From contig JAURBX010000004.1 of NCBI GenBank assembly GCA_030828745.1, forward strand, positions 1 through 34,662: 34,662 nucleotides of DNA. The letters are read 5' to 3'. Shown in pieces: positions 9,178-19,536 of this stretch; the stretch's first letter is position 1; each line of letters opens with the position of its first letter. The stretch is from Flavobacteriaceae bacterium (GTDB lineage Bacteria > Bacteroidota > Bacteroidia > Flavobacteriales > Flavobacteriaceae). Below the pieces are notes generated by a model. It was not told where the DNA came from, ran no database searches, and saw only the letters and a program-made list of their open reading frames with translations. The position numbers and the translations under genes are program-made.

Positions 9178-10060
9178 ATCAAAAAGCCTTTTCCTATTCC
9201 ACTTTGTCGTGGTAATTTTTGGATTTTCATCCGTCCTAGGAGCCTTGATTTCTTTGGATGCTATTCCTTTAGTTGTATATAGAATGGGCCTAGCTTCTTT
9301 AGGCTTAACTTTTTACTTTGCACTTTACAAACCGAGCTATTTTCTTCTCTCAAGTGAAATGTGGGGAAAAGTTTGTTTGGGGGGAATTATCATAGCAATT
9401 CATTGGGTAACTTTTTTTTATGCAATAAAGCTTGCAAGTGTATCTTTGACTCTTAGTATGATGTCAACGGGAGCATTGATAACGTCCATGTTGGAACCGT
9501 TGTTAATTAAAAGGAAAATCTTACTGTATGAAATTATATTTGGAGGGATAACAGCCATTGGAGTGGGTATGATATTCAATGCAGAATTCGAACATTTTTA
9601 TGCTATTTTAATTGCCTTACTTTCAGCATTTCTCTCCTCGCTCTTTACCATCTTAAACAATCAAATGGTTAAAAAAGCATTGCCGATCACACTTTCTTTT
9701 TACGAGCTTTTAGTTGGAACACTGATAGTAGGCGTTTACGTTTTATTATCTGGCAATTATTCATGGAATGATTTTACTTTCAGGGGCTACGATTGGATGT
9801 GGGTTTTAATTTTGGCTTGGCTTTGTACCTCCTATGCGTTTAACGTTTCTATAAAAGTCATGAAACATTTATCTGCCTTTACCATCATGATGATTATCAA
9901 TTTAGAGCCCATTTACGGAATCCTGTTATCCCTAGCGATATGGAATGAAAGAGAGTATATGAGCCCGAATTTTTACCTTGGTTTTTTGATTGTTTTGGGT
10001 AGTATTTTGATTAATGGAATTTATAAACATAGGAAAGAAGGTTTAAAAAATGGAACCTAA
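9164..10060 (+). CDS. EamA/DMT-family transporter
   Basis: About 10 hydrophobic helices; FGFSSVLGALISLDAIPLVVYR, MSTGALITSMLEPLLIKRK, EPIYGILLSLAIWNE; ATG at 9164 overlaps the lptF/G-like CDS by 14 bp. Confidence 0.85.
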   Translation: MQSDRSKSLFLFHFVVVIFGFSSVLGALISLDAIPLVVYRMGLASLGLTFYFALYKPSYFLLSSEMWGKVCLGGIIIAIHWVTFFYAIKLASVSLTLSMMSTGALITSMLEPLLIKRKILLYEIIFGGITAIGVGMIFNAEFEHFYAILIALLSAFLSSLFTILNNQMVKKALPITLSFYELLVGTLIVGVYVLLSGNYSWNDFTFRGYDWMWVLILAWLCTSYAFNVSIKVMKHLSAFTIMMIINLEPIYGILLSLAIWNEREYMSPNFYLGFLIVLGSILINGIYKHRKEGLKNGT

Positions 10061-10098
10061 TACTAAAGAATTTTTAAATTTGCCTTAGATAATTTTAT

Positions 10099-11052
10099 AT
10101 GGAGTATTTAGAATTTGAATCACCGATACAAGAATTACACGATCAACTTGAGAAATGTAAATTGATTGGCACAGAAAGTGAAATCGATGTCACTGAGACT
10201 TGTGGTCAAATTGAAAAAAAACTGGAAAAAGCGAAAAAAGAGATCTATGGTAATCTTACTGCTTGGCAACGTGTACAGCTTTCTCGTCATCCTTCAAGAC
10301 CCTTTACTTTAGATTATATTAAAGCCCTTTGTGGTGATACTTTTTTGGAGCTCCATGGAGATAGAAATGTCATGGATGACAAAGCTATGATTGGAGGGTT
10401 AGGTAAAATTGAGGATCAATCATTCATGTTTATCGGTACTCAAAAAGGGTATAACACCAAGACGCGACAGTATCGAAATTTTGGAATGGCAAATCCTGAA
10501 GGATACCGCAAGGCATTACGATTGATGAAATCAGCAGATAAATTTGGGGTGCCCATCATTACTTTTGTCGATACCCCAGGGGCATTCCCAGGATTAGAAG
10601 CTGAGGAACGAGGCCAAGGAGAAGCGATTGCTCGAAACATATTTGAAATGATGTCTATTTCCGTTCCTATCATCGTAGTTATTATTGGTGAAGGAGCCTC
10701 TGGAGGTGCATTGGGAATTGGAGTGGGAGATAAGGTTTTTATGCTTGAAAACACTTGGTATTCGGTTATTTCTCCTGAATCATGTTCTTCTATTTTATGG
10801 CGTAGCTGGGAGCATAAAGAAGCGGCTGCAGAAGCTTTAAAACTTACTTCTAAAGACATGCTTAAGAACAAGCTGATTGATAAAATTATTAAAGAGCCCC
10901 TAGGAGGTGCACATTTTGATCGTGAAGAAACGTTCAAAACAGTCCGAAAAGAACTTTTAACAGCATTTAAGAAACTTCAAAAAGAGGCTCCTGAAGATCG
11001 GATCAATTCTCGTCGTGAGAAGTTTCTTGCCATGGGAAACTTTAATGACTAA
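10099..11052 (+). CDS. accA: Acetyl-CoA carboxylase carboxyltransferase subunit alpha
   Basis: 317 aa; [73 protein letters not shown]. Confidence 0.97.
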   Translation: MEYLEFESPIQELHDQLEKCKLIGTESEIDVTETCGQIEKKLEKAKKEIYGNLTAWQRVQLSRHPSRPFTLDYIKALCGDTFLELHGDRNVMDDKAMIGGLGKIEDQSFMFIGTQKGYNTKTRQYRNFGMANPEGYRKALRLMKSADKFGVPIITFVDTPGAFPGLEAEERGQGEAIARNIFEMMSISVPIIVVIIGEGASGGALGIGVGDKVFMLENTWYSVISPESCSSILWRSWEHKEAAAEALKLTSKDMLKNKLIDKIIKEPLGGAHFDREETFKTVRKELLTAFKKLQKEAPEDRINSRREKFLAMGNFND

Positions 11053-11169
11053 AATATTTTAGCTTATTAACATTTTTTTTGACTTATAAACACATGATTC
11101 TTTAAAGATAGATAACATTCTATTTTCAGATTCTTGACGCAATTTTAGAAATACCAGTACTTTAGATGC

Positions 11170-12699
11170 ATGGAAAAAAAGCAATCTCTTGATTATATCA
11201 AAACACCGAATCCAGCTGTAATTAATTTACAACAGGGTAAAATACCTCCTCAAGCCTTAGAGCTTGAAGAAGCGGTGTTAGGGGCAATGCTGATTGACAA
11301 AAAAGGGGTTGACGAGGTCATTGATATTCTACAACCGGATGCTTTTTATAAAACAGCACACCAACTTATTTTTGAAGCGATCTATCAATTATTTCAAGAT
11401 TCTCAGCCCATTGATTTGTTAACGGTTTCTTCCGAACTCAGGAAAAAAGGAAAACTAGAGTCAGTAGGAGGGGAGTTTTATTTGGTTCAACTTTCCCAAC
11501 GAGTTGCCTCTTCAGCGCATATTGAATTTCATGCCCGAATTATCCTACAAAAATTTATTCAGCGTAGCCTAATCAAGATATCAAACGAAATCATTGAAAG
11601 TGCTTACAAAGAATCGACCGATGTATTTGATTTATTGGATGAAGCCGAGTCAAAATTATATGATGTCACTCAGGGGAACATTAAAAAATCCTCAGAAACA
11701 GCACAAAACCTCGTGATGGAGGCGAAAAAGAAAATTGAAGAAATTTCTAAGCGAGACGGGCTGAGCGGAGTAAGTACTGGGTTTGAAAAATTAGACAAAC
11801 TGACTTCTGGTTGGCAACCTAGTGATTTAATCATTATTGCGGCACGTCCAGGGATGGGTAAGACCGCTTTGACATTATCCATGGCTCGAAATATTGCAGT
11901 AGGAAAACAAATTCCTGTGGCTTTTTTCTCTTTAGAGATGTCTTCCGTTCAATTAATTACTCGATTAATTTCTTCAGAAACAGGTTTGTCCTCCGAGAAA
12001 TTACGTACTGGTAAATTGGCGGATCATGAGTGGCAACAATTAAATGTAAAAGTTACAGACCTTGAAAAAGCACCCTTATTTATAGACGATACGCCCTCAC
12101 TTTCCATTTTTGATTTAAGAGCTAAAGCACGAAGACTCTCTTCTCAACATGGAATCAAACTAATTGTGGTCGATTACCTTCAATTGATGACAGCTGGAGC
12201 AAGTTCAAAAACCGGAAATAGAGAACAAGAAATTTCAACGATTTCTAGAAACTTAAAAGCTTTGGCAAAGGAATTAAACATTCCTGTTATTGCACTCTCC
12301 CAGTTATCTCGTGCTGTAGAAACACGTGGTGGTACCAAAAGACCCATGCTTTCCGATCTCAGGGAATCTGGAGCCATAGAGCAAGATGCCGATATTGTTT
12401 CTTTTATTTACCGTCCAGAATATTATAATATTGATGAATGGGATGACGATGAAAGAACCCCTTCTCAAGGACAAGCAGAATTTATCGTGGCTAAGCATCG
12501 AAATGGGGGACTAGATAATATCCGACTTAAGTTTGTGGGTCATCTCGGTAAATTTGAAGATTTAGATAGTTTTGATTCTCCTTTTGAATTTCAATCTAAG
12601 ATGAATCCCAACGATGCCGCTATCGATCCAGCAAATCTTCCCAGTCCTGATGCTGCTTTTGGTGACTTTAATGATGCAGATGATGATTCACCTTTTTAA
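11170..12699 (+). CDS. dnaB: Replicative DNA helicase DnaB
   Basis: 509 aa; PPQALELEEAVLGAML, AARPGMGKTALTLSMARN (Walker A), FFSLEMSSVQL, IVVDYLQLM, LSQLSRAVETRGGTKRPMLSDLRESGAIEQDADIV; no intein. Confidence 0.97.
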   Translation: MEKKQSLDYIKTPNPAVINLQQGKIPPQALELEEAVLGAMLIDKKGVDEVIDILQPDAFYKTAHQLIFEAIYQLFQDSQPIDLLTVSSELRKKGKLESVGGEFYLVQLSQRVASSAHIEFHARIILQKFIQRSLIKISNEIIESAYKESTDVFDLLDEAESKLYDVTQGNIKKSSETAQNLVMEAKKKIEEISKRDGLSGVSTGFEKLDKLTSGWQPSDLIIIAARPGMGKTALTLSMARNIAVGKQIPVAFFSLEMSSVQLITRLISSETGLSSEKLRTGKLADHEWQQLNVKVTDLEKAPLFIDDTPSLSIFDLRAKARRLSSQHGIKLIVVDYLQLMTAGASSKTGNREQEISTISRNLKALAKELNIPVIALSQLSRAVETRGGTKRPMLSDLRESGAIEQDADIVSFIYRPEYYNIDEWDDDERTPSQGQAEFIVAKHRNGGLDNIRLKFVGHLGKFEDLDSFDSPFEFQSKMNPNDAAIDPANLPSPDAAFGDFNDADDDSPF

Positions 12700-12711
12700 A
12701 AGTGTTTTCAT

Positions 12712-13230
12712 CTAAAATTCTAACTGCATCAAAATATCCGTTTGCGGATCATCACCCAATTGAAATAGATGTTGATCAAATGGGACTAAGCCTTTTCTCT
12801 TGTAAAAGGCAAGTGCTTTTTGATTGTGTTCCCATACGCCTAGCCAAAGCTTTTTGTATCCTTTTTCACTTCCTAATCGGAGTGCTAAGGTGAAAAGTTC
12901 ACTTCCAAAACCATTCCCTTGAAATTCATTTTTAATATAAATGCGTTCAATTTCAAAGGCTTCATTGTTTAAAACCATCTCTGATTGAGCGTCATTAAAA
13001 TTCAATTTTAAATACCCAACGGTCTGGTTTTGGTGAGTTGCCCAATAAAAATAAGAGTTTGGATGCAGCAGCTCCTTACGAATACAATCTATATTCATGG
13101 CATTTTCAAAATACCACTGCATGTTTTCTGAGGTATTTTGATTGGCAAAGGTTTCCTCAAATGTTTGAATTGAAATGTCATGCAATTCATTTAATTGAGA
13201 AAGCACTATTTTTTCTAAGCTAATTGACAT
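12712..13230 (-). CDS. GNAT-family N-acetyltransferase
   Basis: 172 aa; IERIYIKNEFQGNGFGSELFTLALRLGSEKGYKKLWLGVWEHNQKALAFYKRKGL acetyl-CoA binding motif. Confidence 0.88.
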   Translation of the reverse strand: MSISLEKIVLSQLNELHDISIQTFEETFANQNTSENMQWYFENAMNIDCIRKELLHPNSYFYWATHQNQTVGYLKLNFNDAQSEMVLNNEAFEIERIYIKNEFQGNGFGSELFTLALRLGSEKGYKKLWLGVWEHNQKALAFYKRKGLVPFDQHLFQLGDDPQTDILMQLEF

Positions 13231-13242
13231 ATCAATTATGTA

Positions 13243-13869
13243 TTAAACTTCAATGCCATAAGTGCCTAGAGCTGCTGCGAGTTGAGGGGGGTTTATAAAC
13301 TGAATTCCATTAATTCCCAACGTTTCAGCACCTTTAATATTCCTTAAATTATCATCTATAAAAACGGTTGATTCTGGTGTTATATCAAAGCGATTAATGG
13401 TTGTTTGATAGATATCGGCAAAAGGTTTTCTCGTTTTTTCTGTTCCAGAAACCACAATGCCTTCAAACCAATGTAGAAAATCAAACTTTTTTAAAGCTAC
13501 TGGAAACGTTTCTGCACTCCAGTTGGTTAATGCCACAACTCGATAGTTTGGATTATCGATCAGTTTTTTTAAAATAGTGACTGTTCCTGAAATAGATTCC
13601 CCCAACATTTCTTCCCACCTTCCATAATACATTCGAATCAAATCTTCATGCTCAGGAAATAATTTTACCCGATCTTCTGTAGCTTGAGCAAGGGGATAGC
13701 CTGCATCTTGGTTTTCGTTCCAGTCCAGGGTACAGATTTCATCAAAAAACCATTCCATTTTTTTTTGGTCTCCTTCAAAGACATCTAAATAAACATAGGC
13801 AGGATTCCAATCAATGAGGACCCCTCCTAAATCAAAGATGATGTTTTTAATAAGTTTTGTTGTTTTCAT
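13243..13869 (-). CDS. HAD-superfamily hydrolase
   Basis: 208 aa; IIFDLGGVLIDWNP, VALTNWSAETFP, RKPFADIYQ, VFIDDNLRNIKGAETLG; start overlaps the prfB stop (ATGA). Confidence 0.9.
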   Translation of the reverse strand: MKTTKLIKNIIFDLGGVLIDWNPAYVYLDVFEGDQKKMEWFFDEICTLDWNENQDAGYPLAQATEDRVKLFPEHEDLIRMYYGRWEEMLGESISGTVTILKKLIDNPNYRVVALTNWSAETFPVALKKFDFLHWFEGIVVSGTEKTRKPFADIYQTTINRFDITPESTVFIDDNLRNIKGAETLGINGIQFINPPQLAAALGTYGIEV

Positions 13870-14967
13870 TCGTTTTCTTCTTTTTGTCCGACACTCATTA
13901 AATACGATTTTAAGAAGGGATCTATTTGCCCATTCATGACTGCATCAACATCAGACACTTCATGTTGTGTTCTGACGTCTTTTACCAATTTATAGGGATG
14001 CATCACGTAATTTCTTATTTGTGAGCCCCATTCAATTTTCTTTTTTGAAGCTTCAATTTCATCGCGTGCCGAGAGTTTCTTTTGCAATTCAATTTCATAC
14101 AATTGAGAGCGTAGCAGTTGCATGGCTTTGTTTTTATTTTCTAATTGGGAGCGGGTTTCGGAGTTTTCTATAATAATCCCAGTCGGGTGGTGCCGCAGTC
14201 GAACAGCCGTTTCAACTTTATTTACATTTTGTCCTCCAGCGCCACTCGCTCGCATGGTTTCCCATGTATAATCAGAAGGACTTATTATAACTTCTATGCT
14301 ATCATCTACAAGGGGGTAAACATAAACAGAAGCAAAAGAGGTGTGACGTTTAGCATTACTGTCAAAAGGGGAAATGCGCACCAAACGGTGGACTCCATTT
14401 TCACCTTTTAGCCAACCAAAAGCAAAGTCTCCTTCCAGTTCTAATGTCACCGTTTTAATTCCAGCGACATCTCCTGCTTGATGGTTCAATTCTTTAATTT
14501 TATAGCCTTGCTTTTCTCCCCACATCAAGTACATACGCATCAGCATTTCTGCCCAGTCACAACTTTCTGTTCCTCCTGCTCCGGCAGTGATTTGTAGCAC
14601 AGCACTCAAGTCGTCTCCTTCCTCAGAGAGCATGTTTCTAAACTCTAAGGCCTCCAAAAGTTCAAGGGTAGTTGTGAATTGAGCGTTTACTTCAGCCGCT
14701 TCAGCATCACCACTTTTTTCAAATTCCATTAAAACTTCAAGATCGTCACTTCCTTGCTTAATCAACTCATAATCATTCACCCACTTTTTGAGGGTTCTGA
14801 GTTGCTTCATATGAGTTTCAGCCACTTTGGCGTCGTTCCAAAAATCGGGGGCTAAAGTTTTTTCTTCTTGGTTTTTAATTTCTATTTCTTTGGCATCAAT
14901 GTCAAAGATAGCGCCTCAAGGCGCTGATACGCTCCGTTAAGGACTTGAATTGTTCGTTTGAGATCAT
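13866..14967 (-). CDS. prfB: Peptide chain release factor 2, expressed through programmed +1 frameshift (shift at TGA 14904-14902)
   Basis: Upstream reading MISNEQFKSLTERISALRRYL-TGA; the +1 shift at CTT TGA C continues DIDAKEIEIKNQEEKTLAPDFWNDAKVAETHMKQLRTL...; downstream ORF has GAGGTESCDWAEMLMRMY and RASGAGGQNVNKVETAVRLRH. Confidence 0.95.
14910..14925 (-). promoter_or_regulatory. Hairpin immediately upstream of the prfB frameshift codon
   Basis: Minus strand AGCGCC-TTGA-GGCGCT (6-bp perfect stem, 4-nt loop), followed by AT CTT TGA C. Confidence 0.5.
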
Positions 14968-15070
14968 GGTGTTAAATTGTTTGTAAAAATAAGTAATTCA
15001 AAATCGAATTGTACTATTTTTTTAAGCTCCTTTAAAATGAGGACATTAAATCTTTTAGTTATTTATGAGA

Positions 15071-15087
15071 GGAGTGATTTTCACTCC
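15071..15087. repeat. Short perfect inverted repeat in the divergent prfB / ABC-F intergenic region
   Basis: GGAGTGA TTT TCACTCC. Confidence 0.5.
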
Positions 15088-15125
15088 CTTACTTTCCTTA
15101 CTTTTATGCGAAATAAAAAACACCT

Positions 15126-16991
15126 ATGAATCTACTTTCGGTAGAAGGCATTTCAAAATCCTATGGCGAACGCATTATTTTTGAGCCACTTTCCTTTGGG
15201 GTTAGCATTGGACAAAAAATCGCTTTAATTGCTAAAAATGGAAGTGGTAAAACCACTTTATTAAAAATTATTGCGCGACAAGATACTCCTGATCGGGGAG
15301 AAGTAAATTATAGAAAAGGAACTCATATTTCCTATTTGGCACAAGAGCCTGTTTTAAGCCCAAGTCTGACGGTTGAAGAAACTATTTTGGGTTCTGGAAA
15401 TAAAACGCTTCAAGTAATCGAGCAATATGAAAAGGCCTTATTAAATCCAGAAGATACGGACGCTTACCAAAAGGCTTTTGAGTCGATGGATCAACACGAA
15501 GCATGGGATTTTGAAACCCAATACAAGCAGATGTTGAGTAAGCTAAAACTGGGGGATTTAACACTTAAAGTAGCTGCCCTTTCTGGGGGACAAAAAAAGC
15601 GTTTGGCTTTGTGTACTGCCTTACTGGAAAAGCCAGATCTTCTAATTTTAGATGAGCCTACGAATCATTTGGACATGGAAATGATTGAATGGTTAGAGGC
15701 CTATTTTATAAAGGAAAAACTTACCTTACTCATGGTGACGCATGACCGTTATTTTTTAGAACGGGTGTGTAATGAAATTATCGAATTAGACGAAGGAGAC
15801 CTCTACACCTACAAGGGAAGTTATTCTTATTACTTAGAAAAAAGAGCCATCCGTATTGCTCACGAGGAGACCGTTGCGCATAAGACCAAAAGGCATTTTG
15901 TAAAAGAATTGGAGTGGATGCGACGTCAGCCCAAAGCAAGAACTACAAAATCAAAATCACGTATTGATGATTTCAAAGTAATTAAAGAGAAAACACAGCA
16001 ACGCAGAAATGATCATGAGGTACAACTGGAAATCAATATGGAGCGTTTGGGATCAAAAATGATTGAAATGCATAAGGTTTCCAAAGCCTTTAAGGACACT
16101 GTAATTCTCGATCAGTTTGATTACAACTTTCAGCGTAATGACCGTATTGGCATTATTGGAAAAAATGGAACAGGAAAATCGACTCTACTTAATTTACTTA
16201 CCAATACCATACAACCTGATACTGGCAAAATTATACGTGGAGAAACCTTAAAATTTGGTTATTACACGCAAGGGGGAATTAAAATTAAAGAAGGACAAAA
16301 AGTTATTGAAGTGATACAAGAGTTTGGTGAATTTATTCCTCTTAAAAAAGGAAAGAAAATATCGGCTCAACAATTGTTAGAGCGTTTTTTGTTTGATCGA
16401 AAAAAGCAATATGATTTTGTAGAAAAACTCAGTGGAGGAGAACGCAAACGTCTTTACTTATGCACTGTTTTAATTCAAAACCCCAATTTCCTCATCCTTG
16501 ACGAGCCGACTAATGACTTGGACATTATCACGCTCAATGTTTTAGAAAGCTTTTTGTTGGATTTTCCAGGCTGTTTGATGGTGGTTTCTCACGATCGTTA
16601 TTTTATGGATAAAATCGTAGATCATCTTTTTGTGTTGAAGGGACAGGGAGAAATTGAAGATTTTCCGGGAAATTATTCTGACTATCGTGCCTATGAAGGG
16701 GGAAGCCAAACCGAAAATGAAGGCGTTGTGAAAAAGGTAAAAAAGGATTGGAAAAAGGATGCAGGCACACAAAAAACACTTTCCTATCAAGACCAACAGG
16801 CGTTCAAGAAATTAGAAAAAGTAATCCAAAAGCTCGAAACAGAAAAAGAAGCCCTTCAAGCTCGCTTTATTAATGAGGAGTTAAACGCTGAGGAAATCAA
16901 AGATCTTTCTATTGCCCTAAGTGAATTGGAAGCTGATTTGGAAATGAAGTCAGATCAATGGTTAGAGTTGTCCCTGTTGATGGAAGAATAG
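15126..16991 (+). CDS. ABC-F family ATP-binding cassette protein (Uup/YheS-like)
   Basis: 621 aa; two ABC cassettes (GKNGSGKTTLLK; GKNGTGKSTLLN), ALSGGQKKRLAL and KLSGGERKRLYL signatures, no membrane helices, C-terminal coiled coil. Confidence 0.93.
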   Translation: MNLLSVEGISKSYGERIIFEPLSFGVSIGQKIALIAKNGSGKTTLLKIIARQDTPDRGEVNYRKGTHISYLAQEPVLSPSLTVEETILGSGNKTLQVIEQYEKALLNPEDTDAYQKAFESMDQHEAWDFETQYKQMLSKLKLGDLTLKVAALSGGQKKRLALCTALLEKPDLLILDEPTNHLDMEMIEWLEAYFIKEKLTLLMVTHDRYFLERVCNEIIELDEGDLYTYKGSYSYYLEKRAIRIAHEETVAHKTKRHFVKELEWMRRQPKARTTKSKSRIDDFKVIKEKTQQRRNDHEVQLEINMERLGSKMIEMHKVSKAFKDTVILDQFDYNFQRNDRIGIIGKNGTGKSTLLNLLTNTIQPDTGKIIRGETLKFGYYTQGGIKIKEGQKVIEVIQEFGEFIPLKKGKKISAQQLLERFLFDRKKQYDFVEKLSGGERKRLYLCTVLIQNPNFLILDEPTNDLDIITLNVLESFLLDFPGCLMVVSHDRYFMDKIVDHLFVLKGQGEIEDFPGNYSDYRAYEGGSQTENEGVVKKVKKDWKKDAGTQKTLSYQDQQAFKKLEKVIQKLETEKEALQARFINEELNAEEIKDLSIALSELEADLEMKSDQWLELSLLMEE

Positions 16992-17091
16992 CCCTGGTTT
17001 AACTTCTGGGATGGTTGATAAAAAAAACAAATCCAATTAACCCAATTCACTTGTTTTTAGTAGTTTTATTTGAACTAAAACTAGTCGTATT

Positions 17092-19527
17092 ATGAAGAGA
17101 ATAATCTATTCTATAATTGTTGTAATTTTCTTTTCGAATGGAATAAACGCTCAAAATAAATCCAACAAAAACAAGGAAGTTGCTGAGCCCTCTGTCCTTG
17201 ATAAATCTCAGTCTTTTGAAGGTTTTTTTGACTTTAATTATCAGCCAGAAAAGGATGCAATTTATATGACTGTTAAAAAATTTGACGAACATTTTTTATA
17301 TGTTAATAGCTTGAGCCAAGGGATAGGAAGTAATGATATTGGTTTGGATCGAGGACAGTTAGGAAATGAACGTGTCGTTTACTTTTCTAAAGCTGGAAAT
17401 AAAGTATTACTCATTCAGCCCAACTTGCGTTACCGATCAACTTCAGACAACCCGTTAGAGCAACGGTCAATTAAAGAGGCATTTGCAAAGTCTGTTTTAT
17501 TTGGTTTCCCCATAGAAGAAACAAAAGGAGGAAATTATATTATCAATTTAACTCCTTTTTTAATGCAGGATGCACATGGAGTTTCTAAACGATTAAAGCA
17601 AATGAATCAGGGAAGTTTTAGTATTGACAAAAGTCGCGCTGCCATAAATATGGAGCGAACTAAAGCTTTTCCTTTGAATGTAGAATTTGATATGTCATTG
17701 ACTTTTACCGGGGAGGCTCAGGGGAATTTGTTGCGATCTGTCACTCCAACCCCAGATGCCGTAACCGTAAATCAGCACCATTCATTTGTAGCACTTCCTG
17801 ACACAAATTATACCCCACGAGATTTTGATCCAAGATCTGGAGTTAATGCTATGCGTTTTTATGATTACTCAACCCCGGTGAACAGCCCAACAAAAAAACA
17901 ATACATTTTCCGCCATCGATTAGAAAAGAAAGATCCCTCGGCAGCCATAAGTGAAGCAGTAGAACCGATTGTATATTATTTAGATAATGGAACCCCAGAA
18001 CCAGTTCGATCTGCACTCATGGAGGGAGGAAGTTGGTGGAATCAGGCCTTTGAAAGTATAGGGTATAAAAAGGCTTTTCAAGTTAAAATTCTTCCTGATG
18101 ATGTAGATCCGTTAGATGTTCGCTACAATGTGATTCAATGGGTTCACCGTTCTACACGGGGGTGGAGTTATGGCTCTAGTGTATCGGATCCAAGGACAGG
18201 AGAAATTATCAAAGGCCATGTTAGTTTGGGAAGTCTTAGGATTCGTCAAGACTTTATGATTGCTCTGGGATTAACGGAAGCTCCATTTGACCCCAACAAT
18301 AACAAAGAACAGGCAGCACTAGATTTGGCTTTAGCGCGAATCAGACAATTGTCAGCACATGAAATAGGACACACCTTAGGTTTTGCTCATAATTTTGCAG
18401 CAAGTGCTAATGCACGTACTTCCGTTATGGATTATCCCCATCCAAACCTTTCAATTGAAGGGGGTAAAATTAAATTGGATGAGGCCTATGAGGAGGGAAT
18501 TGGTTCCTGGGACAAAGTGAGTGTGAGCTATGCCTACACTGATTTTCCTGAAGGAACAAATGAAAAGGCAGCTTTGAATTCAATCCTTGAAGAAAGTACA
18601 AAGGAAGGACATCGTTTTATTAGTGATCGAGATGCACGCCCTTTGGGTGGAGCACATCCTAAGGCACATCTTTGGGATAATGGAATTCTTGCCACTACAG
18701 AGTTAGCCAACTTAATGCAGATTCGAGCAAAAGCGCTTGGACACCTCAATTTGGATCATTTACGCCCTGGGGAGCCCTACAGTGCCTTGGAAGATCGTTT
18801 TGTACCCATGTATCTTTTGCATCGTTACCAAATAGAGGCAGTCGTGAAATTAATTGGAGGAGTAGATTATGATTATGCCGTTAAAGGACCTCAAAGTTAT
18901 GCAGCAACAACCGTTGATGCCACCACACAGCGAAATGCTTTACTAGCTTTTCTAGGAGCTCTAAGTCCTGAAGCTTTAAAAATCCCTGAGCATCTTTATA
19001 AACTTTTACACCCACGTTCTTTTTCCAACCCTAGGGGGCGGGAAAACTTTTTGTCTCAAACGGGTGTAAGTTTTGATTATTTGGGAATTGCAAGTAGTCT
19101 AAGTGATGCGCTCATCGGTATGTTATTGCATCCCGAGCGTGCAAACAGATTAGTCATGCAGTACGGCTTTGATTCTAATCAGCTTTCTTTAAAGGAAACA
19201 ATCACTACTTTAATTAGAAGTCACTTTAAAGTAGCTCCAAGAGACATGCACGAGCGACAACTGAATGAAATCGTAAAAGGGAACATTATGAGTCACCTAA
19301 TGTCTTTGGGCCAAGACAATTTGTCTAGTAGTATTACAAGAGCAGTCGTTTATGAGGAGCTGGTTAGACTGGATCAATGGTTAGCAGGTCAAAGTGAAGC
19401 TAATTTTAATCAATATTATCGTGCAGAAATTCAAAAATATTTTGATAATCCTAAAGATTTTAAGCCTGTTTCAACAGAACGCTTACCGGACGGATCACCC
19501 ATAGGGTCTTTTTCTTGCGACAATTAA
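17092..19527 (+). CDS. Secreted zinc-dependent metalloprotease (DUF5117/DUF4953-type metzincin-like)
   Basis: 811 aa; signal peptide; zinc motif SAHEIGHTLGFAHNFAASANARTSVMDYP. Confidence 0.9.
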   Translation: MKRIIYSIIVVIFFSNGINAQNKSNKNKEVAEPSVLDKSQSFEGFFDFNYQPEKDAIYMTVKKFDEHFLYVNSLSQGIGSNDIGLDRGQLGNERVVYFSKAGNKVLLIQPNLRYRSTSDNPLEQRSIKEAFAKSVLFGFPIEETKGGNYIINLTPFLMQDAHGVSKRLKQMNQGSFSIDKSRAAINMERTKAFPLNVEFDMSLTFTGEAQGNLLRSVTPTPDAVTVNQHHSFVALPDTNYTPRDFDPRSGVNAMRFYDYSTPVNSPTKKQYIFRHRLEKKDPSAAISEAVEPIVYYLDNGTPEPVRSALMEGGSWWNQAFESIGYKKAFQVKILPDDVDPLDVRYNVIQWVHRSTRGWSYGSSVSDPRTGEIIKGHVSLGSLRIRQDFMIALGLTEAPFDPNNNKEQAALDLALARIRQLSAHEIGHTLGFAHNFAASANARTSVMDYPHPNLSIEGGKIKLDEAYEEGIGSWDKVSVSYAYTDFPEGTNEKAALNSILEESTKEGHRFISDRDARPLGGAHPKAHLWDNGILATTELANLMQIRAKALGHLNLDHLRPGEPYSALEDRFVPMYLLHRYQIEAVVKLIGGVDYDYAVKGPQSYAATTVDATTQRNALLAFLGALSPEALKIPEHLYKLLHPRSFSNPRGRENFLSQTGVSFDYLGIASSLSDALIGMLLHPERANRLVMQYGFDSNQLSLKETITTLIRSHFKVAPRDMHERQLNEIVKGNIMSHLMSLGQDNLSSSITRAVVYEELVRLDQWLAGQSEANFNQYYRAEIQKYFDNPKDFKPVSTERLPDGSPIGSFSCDN

Positions 19528-19536
19528 GCTAACTCT

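Noticed and set aside
8919-9230. 103-aa minus-strand ORF at the LptF/G - DMT transporter junction
   Set aside because: Antisense shadow rich in Lys/Pro, spans two confident plus-strand genes
10440-10937. 165-aa minus-strand ORF inside accA
   Set aside because: Antisense shadow of a highly conserved accA; composition lacks family motifs
11170-12699. Possible intein or other insertion in dnaB
   Set aside because: Helicase motifs are contiguous with normal spacing; 509 aa is a standard length
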